Source: Symbiodinium kawagutii
Lineage: Eukaryota > Sar > Dinophyceae > Suessiales > Symbiodiniaceae
DNA length: 64,000 nt
Direction: 5' to 3'
Assembly (NCBI GenBank): GCA_009767595.1
Contig: VSDK01014170.1
Location: 197,606 to 261,605 of the forward strand
Of the stretch, positions 33,584 to 43,260 are shown one piece after another; the first letter of the stretch is position 1; each line of letters begins with the position of its first letter. The notes beneath the pieces are model-generated. The model was not told where the DNA came from and made no database searches. It saw only the letters and a program-made list of their open reading frames with translations. The translations under genes were made by a program, and so were the position numbers.

Positions 33584-33895
33584 TAACATTCTAAAGCAAA
33601 CAGCAGCATCACCAACTATCAGAACTACCCCTGTGATAATCATCACGGCTATCCTCCAGCATATTTTTTTCTGCTCCTCATCATCGTCTTTTTCCCCGTC
33701 CTCATCCTGCTGATCCTTTTTGTTCCCTTCCCCGTCCTTTCTTTCTGCTCCTCATCCTCCTGGTATTCCCTGTCGTCACCTTGGTTATCTTCTTCATTCT
33801 TACCTCATGATCTTCCCTGGCGTCATCTTTATAATCCCTCAATTTTCTTCCTCCGCTCCCCCAGCAGCACGCCAAATGGGGCATGTATGTATGTC

Positions 33896-34195
33896 TGTCT
33901 GTGTCTGTCTGTGTCTGTCTGTGTCTGTCTGTGTCTGTCTGTGTCTGTCTGTGTCTGTCTGTGTCTGTCTGTGTCTGTCTGTGTCTGTCTGTGTCTGTCT
34001 GTGTCTGTCTGTGTCTGTCTGTGTCTGTCTGTGTCTGTCTGTGTCTGTCTGTGTCTGTCTGTGTCTGTCTGTGTCTGTCTGTGTCTGTCTGTGTCTGTCT
34101 GTGTCTGTCTGTGTCTGTCTGTGTCTGTCTGTGTCTGTCTGTGTCTGTCTGTGTCTGTCTGTGTCTGTCTGTGTCTGTCTGTGTCTGTCTGTATG
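33896..34195. repeat. Decamer repeat GTGTCTGTCT, about 30 copies
   Basis: Near-perfect 10-bp repeat over about 300 bases. All frames are open and give CLSVSVCV or TDRHRQTQ peptides on the two strands. These are artefacts. Confidence 0.97.
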
Positions 34196-34262
34196 TATGT
34201 ATGCATGCATGCATGCATGCATGCATGCATGCATGCATGCATGTGTGTATGTATGTACGTAG
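34196..34262. repeat. ATGC/ATGT tetranucleotide repeat
   Basis: Follows the decamer tract without a break: GTATGTAT, then (GCAT)n, then GTATGTAC. Confidence 0.93.
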
Positions 34263-34439
34263 GCATGAACTAGCCTTCAACCAAGCAAGCAACCAACCAA
34301 CAAAATAATATCTATTGTCTACTGTGGTAAATAGGAAAATGAAATAATGCTTCTCTTTAGATTGGTAATCAACCCATAATATTACAAGTGGCCCTGTGAT
34401 ACTTTACAAAAAATATCATCGATAATCTATCACCATGTT

Positions 34440-34632
34440 CATTCAAGATCTTACCAAACAAAAACGTAACACATCGAAACGTGCCACACAAAAACGTACG
34501 AGTACCACACCAAAACCATACCACACAAAAATGCACGACGCAAAAAATGTACCGCGTCGAAAACGTACCACGCCAAAAACGTACCACACAAAAACGCACC
34601 AGACAAAAACCGTACCAGGTCAAAAACGCAGA
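34440..34632 (-). repeat. Degraded inverted copy of the 15-bp satellite
   Basis: On the minus strand this reads as GGTACGTTTTTG-type units of 15-16 bases (plus: CAAAAACGTACCACAC). It shares the GGTACGTTTT core with the satellite at 1-1133 but is in the opposite orientation and more diverged. Confidence 0.82.
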
Positions 34633-34817
34633 AGAATTACTTAAATGCAGCGCTTGCAGTGCGTAATTAGAGGAACCCACCAGTGGCAAAACACAACAGA
34701 AAAAGTGCACAAACAATGAAGAAAAGCCACTTGAAGACAGCAGTTACAATGCGGAGAGCAACCCACCAGCAGCAAAACACAATACCCCCAGGAACAACCC
34801 GCAAACGAAGTTGACGC

Positions 34818-34860
34818 ATGTTAACATATGTTAACATATTATGTTAACATATGTTAACAT
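34818..34860. repeat. Nested perfect palindrome
   Basis: ATGTTAACATATGTTAACAT, then ATT, then the same 20-mer again. Each 20-base arm is its own reverse complement, so the element can form one 43-base hairpin or two smaller ones. Confidence 0.93.
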
Positions 34861-35105
34861 CGGGTACTACAACAAGATGTACGACAAGACACTGCAACAC
34901 ACTACAAGGCATTGCACGGTCCCGCACGGGCCCAACGGGCCCACGCCACTAGCAGACACAAGCCATCGCGAAGAGCATCGGAAGGACAACTGCTAAAACA
35001 CACATGTTCAAATCACATTCGAATCGATATCTAATCAAACAAATGCAAGCGAGGTCCGTTGCCAATCCATCAAAACACATAAATCACACGAAACACAATG
35101 AAAAC

Positions 35106-35156
35106 GAAACGCGCCTCGTCCCTGTTCTTGGCATCAGCTGCCTCCAACAGTGGACC
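35106..35156 (-). CDS. Array unit 3 exon, short form (51 nt)
   Basis: Same boundaries and the same 17 codons as unit 1: AG|GG acceptor, GPLLEAADAKNRDEARF, GTTTTC donor. Confidence 0.55.
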
Positions 35157-36329
35157 CTGAGACAGGATGGTGGTGAAGGAATTGCCAAGTGAGTTGCTTT
35201 GAGAACTCGTTGAGTTCAGAATCTTTGTCTCTCTGAGTCTCTCTGAGTCTCTCTGAGTCTCTCTGAGTCTCTCTGAGTCTCTCTGAGTCTCTCTGAGTCT
35301 CTCTGAGTCTCGAGTCACCAGTCAAATCGGTTGCAGCTTCTGGTTTACTGCTTTGTGCTTCATGTTGCGATGTTCCATGAGGGAAACGATAGGAAGCGAC
35401 AAGAAATGATAGGAAACGATAGGCAACACACACGCCGGATCTCTCATGATCTCGTTGCATCATGTCTCCTGGCCTCGGAAGCTACTTCCGCTGGGGCTTC
35501 GGCTTCCACTTCTGTCCTCCTATGACGTCGCTCAAACTCGATCAGATCCGTCACAGCATAGGCAAAGGTCACCATGACTCAAACTTAATGCGTGTGATGC
35601 AGGCTTGTCTTGGCTTGTGCAAACTGAGTGCAGTGGTTCAAAAATGTTCAGTTACATATTTGTCAGTGCAAATGCTATAGCATGCCAGAGCTGGTTTCAA
35701 CGGTTTTCAGCACATGATTTCGTAGTTAAGATAGTTGAGCAAACATACACTGTCTGAATAACAGGCACAAGAAACGTAAACTAAAGCAAAATGAGGGTTC
35801 CGAACAGTTGTTTTCAACGATTGCAAGCAGATCGAGGATGCTGACAGCTCCTTGCAACTGCCTCAGCGTCCTGCTGACAGCATCAAGCTAAAAAAATGAA
35901 AGCAATGCGAGACTTCGTAGAGGAAGGCAAACAAACACACACGCGCACACAAAGGAATGCGGTCAAGGTTCTGCCAATCAATGAAAAAAAACGATCATGA
36001 TGAAGCAAAACTCTGCAAAATCAGTCATTTCCTTCACCACGTCTTACCACATTTCACGACTATAACATTCAACAAGTCTAAACAAACATCAACATCAACT
36101 ACCAAGCACCATCAGAATTGCCACTGTGATAGCCATCACGGCGAGCATCGGAAGGACAACTGTAACAAAAAGAAACACAATGAAACGCACATGTCATGTC
36201 TAAATCATATTCGGATCAGAATATAAGTATATGAATAAAACATATATAAACATCTAATCAAACACATGCAGGGTGAGGTCCGTTGCCAATCCATCAAAAC
36301 ACATAAATCACACGAAACACAATGAAAAC

Positions 36330-36380
36330 GAAACGCGCCTCGTCCCTGTTCTTGGCATCAGCTGCCTCCAACAGTGGACC
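36330..36380 (-). CDS. Array unit 4 exon, short form (51 nt)
   Basis: Same 17 codons and boundaries as units 1 and 3. It lies 5698 bases from the unit 1 copy, consistent with duplication of the unit 1+2 block. Confidence 0.55.
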
Positions 36381-37792
36381 CTGAGACAGGATGGTGGTGA
36401 AGGAATCGCCAAGTGAGTTGCTTTGAGAACTCGTTGAGTTCAGAATCTTTGTCTCTCTGAGTCTCTCTGAGTCTCTCTGAGTCTCTCTGAGTCTCTCTGA
36501 GTCTCGAGTCACCAGTCAAATCGGTTGCAGCTTCTGGTTTACTGCTTTGTGCTTCATGTTGCGATGTTCCATGAGGGAAACGATAGGAAGCGACAAGAAA
36601 TGATAGGAAACGATAGGCAACACACACGCCGGATCTCTCATGATCTCGTTGCATCATGTTTCCTGGCCTCGGAAGCTACTTCCGCTGGGGCTTCGGCTTC
36701 CACTTCTGTCCTCCTATGACGTCGCTCAAACTCGATCAGATCCGTCACAGCATAGGCAAAGGTCACCATGACTCAAACTTAATGCGTGTGATGCAGGCTT
36801 GCCTTGGCTTGTGCAAACTGAGTGCAGTGGTTCATACATGTTCAATTACATATTTGTCAGTGCAAATGCTGGTTTCAACGTGTCTTGGCAGCAGCCAAGA
36901 ACTTCATCAAACTGATAAAACCTGAAATTTCGAATGGTTGGGACTTGTTGAGACCTGTCATGTCGTATGCATTTTGCAGTTTTTGAATGTGATCAAGTCT
37001 TGTTTTTTGAAGGATTGCAAACACATCAAGCACGCTGACAGCTCCTGGCCACTGCCTCGGCGTCCTGCTCCAAACCCAAAAAAACGATACAGCAATATAA
37101 AAAATGTCAAGAACGCGCAGAAGCATTCAGTAATAGACTTCAGTAGCACCGGCAAACAGCATCATCTAACCCTGTGCCTTCTGCGCACTGGCACCATAGC
37201 AAAAGCGCAAATATGACGAGGCTGCCTGATTGCAGGGCCAACTCTGATCTTTTGGCTCTGGCAGCCCCACATCCCAAAGACAAATAGTCGATTCCATGCG
37301 ACGCGTCATCTACGGTCTGACACGGATGTTGCACACCCAGGAAATTCAAGCCATGATGCATTCCCAAAACAGCTAGCTATCTTGATGAAGCAGAACTCTA
37401 CAAAACAAACTATTTCCTTCACGGCGTCTTACACCATCTTGCAAGTATAATTTACTATAACAGTAACATTCCAAAGCAAACATCAACCAACAAGTACAAC
37501 GGTGATAGCCATCACCACGAGCATTGGAAGGACAACTGCTAAAACAAGAAGCACACATGTTCAAATCACGTTCGAACCGATATATATATATATATTTATA
37601 TATATATATATATCATATATTGAATATATATATATATGAATTATATAAAAAATCATTATACGATAAATAGATATATATATATATATAAAATATATTCATT
37701 TAAGAAATATATATAATCAAACAAATGCAAAGCGAGGTCGGTTGCCAACCAAGCACAATTGCATAGATCGTATAAAACATGATGTTGAAAAC

Positions 37793-38017
37793 GAAGCGCG
37801 CCTCGTCCCTGTTCTTGGTATCAGCTGCTTCTTCCTCCCCCGTTCTGGCAGCATCTTCCTTTGCCATGTTCTCTTCTTCTTCCTTTCTGGCAGCTTCTTC
37901 TCTTGCCAATCTCTCTTCCTCCTCCTTCCTGGCCGCTTCTTCCTTTGCCAGCCTCTCCTGCTCTTCTTTTCGTGCTGCCTCTTCTTCAGCCAACTTCTCT
38001 GCCTCCAACAGTGGACC
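37793..38017 (-). CDS. Array unit 5 exon, intermediate coiled-coil form (225 nt)
   Basis: Starts GPLLEA like the short forms, continues with a 58-codon cassette (EKLAEEEAARKEEQERLAKE, then further EAARKEEEERLARE-type units), and ends ADTKNRDEARF before the GTTTTC donor. The difference from the short form is 174 nt, exactly 58 codons. The surrounding frame stays open from 38560 to 37700, but the flanks probably belong to introns or other frames. Confidence 0.65.
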
Positions 38018-38290
38018 CTGAGACAGGATGGTGATGGTGAAGGAATTGCCAAGTGAGTTGCTTTGAGAACTCGTTGGGTTCAGAATCTTTGTCTCTCTGA
38101 GTCTCTGAGTCAAGTCGGTTGCAGCTTCTGGTTTACTGCTTTGCGCTTCATGTTGCGATGTTCCATGAGGGAAACGGCAGGAAACGACGGGAAATGGTGC
38201 ATCAAGTGTCTCCTGGCCTCGGAAGCTACCTCCACTGGGGCTTCGGCTTCCACTTCTGCCGTCCTGTGTTGCATTTAGGAGTGACAAAGT

Positions 38291-39060
38291 TGCAAGACTT
38301 GCGTTTTTGAGCTCCAAGCATTGCAAATAGCCTTTTAAGGACCGGCAATCATACCCCCCACTAGAAATATGAAACTTTACAAATCTCGTACCTGTCAGCT
38401 GCAATTCCATGTTCATGTTAGTGTTGAAAGAACATAACTTAGTCATTCCATGCATCAAGGATATCTTTGACGATTGGCTTCCAAAAATGCTGCTTTGACT
38501 ACAACTCTTTACCCCAAACATGCTGTTCCCGCTTAGTGTTCCCATGTGTTCCCATCTCATTCAGGCTCCTTTGCGTTGCTTCACTGGCCTGCACAATTTT
38601 TGAACTGCAAACGTGGGCGTTGCGTCTGGAGAATTGCTGTCAGCCTGAATCGTAATCTTGGTTGCAGGTAAAAACCTGTGCAAACCCAAACAAAGCATAT
38701 GAATTGCCAGAAGAATTGCATGGATTTTGATATTTTTACAAGGATTCGCAATGGGCTGACCAACTGACTGACGGTAATCTCCTGCTCTCTGCATTCCATG
38801 TATCTATGCAGCGTGATCAGCGCCTTGTACGCTATGGAACTGTAACAAAGAGCCAAATAGGCTGTCGCAGCCTGAGGGTCAGGATACACAGAAGCACCCA
38901 ATCAGAATGTCAATTCATGTCACACATGCAGGTATGATCATATATGTATGCTCTCCTATTCTTCTTCATTCACATAATTTTCTTGGTAGCTTACGCGTCC
39001 CGTGCTAAACCACAAATCTTTGGTGGATCTGGTGAATGCAGCCTGAAGTCCAGGTCGGGT
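38291..39060 (-). CDS. Unidentified exon candidates upstream of the array
   Basis: Minus-strand segments 39060-38960 (TRPGLQAAFTRSTKDLWFST) and 38901-38765 (DPQAATAYLALCYSSIAYK, then ALITLHRYMECREQE) look like exons in helical protein. They lie just upstream of array unit 5 on the same strand, so they may be 5' exons of the gene the array belongs to. No family is recognised. Confidence 0.35.
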
Positions 39061-39811
39061 CTGACAAAATGATGTGAATCAGAATAGAAAAAAGAGTATA
39101 TATGGGGTAAATCATGGTAAATCAATCAAATCCCAAAAAACACCAAAAACTCAGTATGTGGATAACTCTAACCTAGATTTATTTAGATTCTGTACGTAAG
39201 TTTGTACATATACACAAATACAAAAACAAAGTATGTACATGCACATGTTTCTGTATCTGTCTATATCCAATTCATGTCATAGATCTTCACAGACATTCAC
39301 AGATCATATCCAAGCTGTATTAAGTTCGGGCCAGAACCAAATTTCTGGACGGCCTTGTGGGCGACCAAATCGACACGCCTATTGTGAGCCAACGTGTCCA
39401 GTCCAAAGCTTGCCTGGTCCTTTTTCTTTGCTTCTTCCTCTCCTACCTGCCATTAAATGACGGCTGGTTACCTAGTCCTTATCACAACGAGGCTTGGGTG
39501 AATCTGCAGCGATGATCTTTGCAAGGCTGCCATTGATGGAGTGGCAAAACATGCTCGAAAGATCCCTGTGTTTCTCTCTATCTCTGAGATCCATTGACGT
39601 TTCCATCCGAGGAGATACCGACAAGAGATGATAAAAGCGAGTGTCAGGATGTCAAAGGGCCTCCTTTTCTGTCTTGCTGGGCCTTGGTGCAATCACGACG
39701 AACTAAAACAAGCTCATGGACCAGCAGCCCCTGTGCTGGAAAGATCATTGAGCCGGCCTGGCTCTTTTCACACACACATATATGTGTGTGTAAACATTTT
39801 TGATGTTCCCT

Positions 39812-39928
39812 CTCACTCACTGACTGACTGATTGACTCACTGACTGACTCACTGACTGACTGACTGATAGACTGACTGACTGACTGACTGACTGACTGAC
39901 TGACTGACTGACTGACTGATAGACTGAC
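39812..39928. repeat. CTGA tetranucleotide repeat
   Basis: (CTGA)n with CTCA and TAGA interruptions. Minus frames read QSVSQSVS. Confidence 0.95.
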
Positions 39929-40182
39929 TGGCACTCTCTCTCTCTCTCTCTCCTTCTCGCTTGAAAGCTAGTATATGAGAAGAATCTAGCGCCAAAGTCA
40001 GCAAGCGTCATCATGCCGAAGCAGTTTTTGAAGGCTGTACTTTGTTGCCTGACTGAGAAATCATGAAATGGCAAGAGTGGCTTGCCCACTAATGGCGTTT
40101 TCGAAGAGAAAATACAAACAGTCCTGAACCCAAATTGCAGGTACTGGTGCAAACAAACATTTGAAGTTCAAGTGTGCAACTT

Positions 40183-40397
40183 TCAAAGCCCAAAATAAAC
40201 ACGTGAGAACATAGTGGTCATGCTCCAAAAACCATATCTCCTTTCGTGCTGGCCCTGCCCACCTGCAATTAATCCAAAGCACAATGGATCATTGTCCACA
40301 TTGAGCAACTTGCGGTGTGCAAAAATCTCGTCTCCCGTCAAGGTCGGAGTGGCACTTCCAAATAGCTGACATTCAAAGATTCCAAGTTGATCCAAAA
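40183..40397 (-). CDS. Unidentified coding exon
   Basis: After a CTCCACAG|G acceptor at 40397 the minus strand reads EFLDQLGIFECQLFGSATP, LTGDEIFAHRKLLNVDNDPL and CFGLIAGGQGQHERRYGFW. Its composition is good and it follows the AG|G rule. It lies downstream of the phosphatase stop codon at 40912, so it should be a separate minus-strand gene unless that stop is spliced out. No family is recognised. Confidence 0.45.
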
Positions 40398-40911
40398 ACT
40401 CCTGTGGAGTTGGGAACGCTTAGCGTGGCCCATGGATCTGATATTGAAGCATGCTGCGCGGAAAATAGAACTGGCAATAAAACATATAACGCAATCTGTC
40501 CCAAAGGTTCACTGAAACAGATACAAGAAAAGCATAGAAAAGCCGCATCTTCATGATTGCTTAATGTTGGTTACAAATTGCTGAGGTCGAGCGAAGTGAA
40601 CCGATCTAGAGCACCTTCCATTCACCCCAGGCTGTATGACATCCGTGGTGCAATGGATACGAAGCGAATCAACAGCAATGCAGCTTATACTTGCAATTGA
40701 CTGCAATGGAGTAGTTGGGCAAATCATCCAGGAATCCACATCTACAATCAATGAGGCAAGGCAAAAGCATCACTTTGATGGGATAGTTCAATCAGGAAAA
40801 GGCGAACACGGCAAACATACAAGGCACATCCGTGCACCATGCAACATTGAAGGACCAGGTGTAATGAAAAATGAATACCTGGACCTATAATGCTGCACTT
40901 TGCTGCTCAAA

Positions 40912-42398
40912 TCAGTCCTTGCGAGGATCTGCGATGGTTCTGCGTTCTAGAACATGGTCATACGCGCGTCGGAGGCTCATCTTTTCGTACCTTGTGTACT
41001 GTTCCAGCAGGCCAGTTTGCTTAGATTCCAAATCTGGGTCTTAGCATGACCTGACTCCCTCCCTACTCATGATCATGACACACCTTCGCATTGCTTCGTA
41101 GTGTTTCTTGGACTTTCGATAAATGTATCTTAATTATCTTAACTTCATTTAACTTCGCCAAGATACCTCATCAGGTAAGCTATCGTCACAGAGGCGGACC
41201 TTGAGACCCCTTGCGCGCAGTTGACCAAAACTCGGTGACGCTCGTCACTGGTCGCATCGTGGATGAACTCAAGAGCTCCATCAAGCTCTTTCAGAATGTC
41301 CTGATCACGTGTATCACCTGCAGGCATTGCACAGTCTGAGCCACCGACAATATGTTCCATTAAGAAATGAGTAGGAATATCGGTAGGAAACTACCGGAGC
41401 AACTAGGAATCATGCTTTCCACAGGATGTGTTCACAGAAAGTCATACCAAATCACATCAAACCGTCTGACAAGTTGCCAAAGTCCAGCTTTTTGTAATGG
41501 AATGGCAAGCCCCGTTCTTTGTTGTAGTTCGTTACGAGTTCAACAGTGTCTGGATGAGGATTCCTTGGCCCAAGGTGGAATCGGATTTCAAGAATTGTTG
41601 GATGGCTTCGCCACCCTCCAAAACACAAAAGCAAAGCGGATGCGAATGGATGCTTTTTGGGACCAAAGGGGTCCGGCCAAACCCTAGGCCCTAGTCTCTC
41701 TCTCTCTCTCTCTTTCTCTCTGCTCAGTTTGGATCTTGAATTCCAAGGATCACATCGTTTGCCAAATTCAGAACGTGAGTGATACCTGTCCGAACCGTGA
41801 GCTCCTGGTCATTCTCCAAGTTCCGCTTTCCTGAGGGCAGCTTGAGAGGTGCCCTGTGATGGTTCCATGATATTCCATGTGCCATGCCTCAGTGTCTTTC
41901 CTTATCTTTCCTTTATGCAGCATGCCATGACCCACAGGCGCTGACGTAAATCCACTGGCACCAAACATGTGCAAATTCAGCACGCAAGGCAAAAGATCGA
42001 CAGCTGTACTTACACCAAAAGTCCACCCAAGAATAGCCAAGGAAGAATCTCCTGAGCATCGGGGAGGCGCTGAAAATCACACGTTGCAGCATCAAAAGGT
42101 CTCAAGGAACGTACTCACTGCATCTCACTGCACTGATGAGCAACCCTGTACTGTATGCCCTAAGCGCCCTAGCACAAGAGTACAGCAAAAGCGGATCACG
42201 TTTCCCATCCAATTTGACGCCTTGGCAGTGACGGTGTGATCCACTCTGAAGAAAGTGTTGGGACCAAGGTTCGCTGGAGTGCGCATTCATATGCGATGCC
42301 ATGTCTTCTTCCAGCACACCTTGCTCACAACGAGGGCACTTTATTCTTTCTCTTTGCGCCGTGGGATCGATCTGGGACAGATCAATGTCACCAATCTC
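40912..42398 (-). CDS. Dual-specificity protein phosphatase with N-terminal zinc-finger-like motif
   Basis: Cysteine-based protein (tyrosine/serine/threonine) phosphatase, signalling. Exons 5' to 3': 42398-42273 (EIGDIDLSQIDPTAQRERIK, then CPRCEQGVLEEDMASHMNAH), 42051-42024 (EILPWLFLGG), 41830-41754 (KRNLENDQELTVRTGITHVL, then NLAND), ~41571-41463 (ELVTNYNKERGLPFHYKKLD), 41317-41154 (ILKELDGALEFIHDA, then VLVNCAQGVSRSASVTIAYL) and 40998-40912 (MSLRRAYDHVLERRTIADPR, stop TGA). These follow the DUSP order: EILPxLFLG start, GITHVLN strand, CX5R loop, and the final SLRxAYxxV helix. The catalytic Cys and Arg are present. The residue before Cys is Asn rather than the usual His. Donors at 42273 and 42024 are GA; four of the five placed acceptors are AG|G. 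The CxxC...HxxxH segment joins the phosphatase in frame. More 5' exons probably exist. Confidence 0.85.
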
Positions 42399-42530
42399 CT
42401 GGGGGCAAACCATCGGACCCAACAATCTTCTTTGTGAAGCAACTGACCTGGTCCGACGAGAAATGACATCAACATAAGTCACATGAATGTGAGAAATGGA
42501 GGAGGACGGCGCACGTGCAGCTGCACGTGT

Positions 42531-43260
42531 CGCTATCAAAGCCGCGCCCAAATCTCTGCGTCCTTGGATTCCTCCAAGTCTTTCCTCGGACCAGCTGCAG
42601 TCAGCTGGAAGGCGACCAAATTCAACCGTGCAACGTGAAACCATGGTTCTGAAAGATGATTAAACAAATGCCATGCGAACATGCCAAGCATTGCAAACCC
42701 TTCCCTTCTCATCCTTTCTCCATCTCCTGGATGCTTAGTGCAGCTTGAGAATCTTCTCCCCAATTCCACGCACCCTTTCCAGGAGCGCGCTCATGCCACC
42801 GGTGGCGGCCTCAACAACGAATCTTCCTGTGACATGTCATGCCCTGGAAGTGTTCGCTGCATGGACCATGGCGGACCCTCGGCCCTCGGCCTTCGGCAAA
42901 GAGGAAGCCTTGGCTTTTGGTGCTGGCTTTGCCTCAACAACTTCGGCTAAAGAAAGGTGGAAAGAAAGGTGGAAATCCATGGAAAATCCTCAACTCTTTT
43001 GAATGCCACCCTTAAAAAGAGGACCAATGGGAAACTTCCAACAAAATGTCCACGCAGCAGCTCTGAGTTCCAACATGTGGATATCTATCTATCTATCTAT
43101 CGAAGAAAATTGTGATCATATTATGATGTCATATGGCAAGTCATGTGTTTCAGTTTTCAGGCCTTGGGCGGAGGTGCTTTGCCTTTGCCGCCTTTGCCTT
43201 TGCCTTTGCCCTTGCCTTTGGCCTCCTGGGAGGCCTCCTGGGATACCTCGACAGCGGTTT
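42531..43260 (-). CDS. Exon candidates upstream of the phosphatase, Lys/Ala/Gly-rich
   Basis: Same-strand segments: 43260-43150 (VEVSQEASQEAKGKGKGKGK, then GGKGKAPPPKA), 42960-42850 (AEVVEAKPAPKAKASSLPKA), 42835-42750 (FVVEAATGGMSALLERVRGI, then GEKILKLH) and 42640-42540 (LTAAGPRKDLEESKDAEIWA). They look like a low-complexity basic region followed by helices. By position they may be the N-terminal region of the phosphatase gene or a separate upstream gene; no junction was proven. Confidence 0.4.

Larger units (their letters stand above)
30073..38290 (-). repeat. Five-unit segmental duplication array
   Basis: Two anchors mark the units. Anchor A (GCTGACAGCTCCT context) lies near 30141, 31309, 33073, 35823 (diverged) and 37019. 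Anchor B (GGTTGCAGCTTCTGGTTTAC) begins near 30812, 32566, 35326, 36520 and 38115. Units 1+2 (30.07-33.0 kb) and 4+5 (35.8-38.3 kb) are copies of each other with offsets of 5698-5709 bases at several anchors. Unit 3 carries about 1.5 kb of simple-sequence insertions. Each unit contains a minus-strand exon ending in DEARF or DEARS, and upstream of it an exon-like stretch reading TEVEAEAPEEVASEA. The array could be tandem paralogous genes or duplicated exon blocks of one gene. Confidence 0.93.

Noticed and set aside
33702..34308. Open frames up to 196 codons ([18 protein letters not shown])
   Set aside because: Decamer GTGTCTGTCT repeat is open in all six frames; no coding signal.
39644..39934. 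QSVSQSVS-type open frame
   Set aside because: Translation of the CTGA tetranucleotide repeat.
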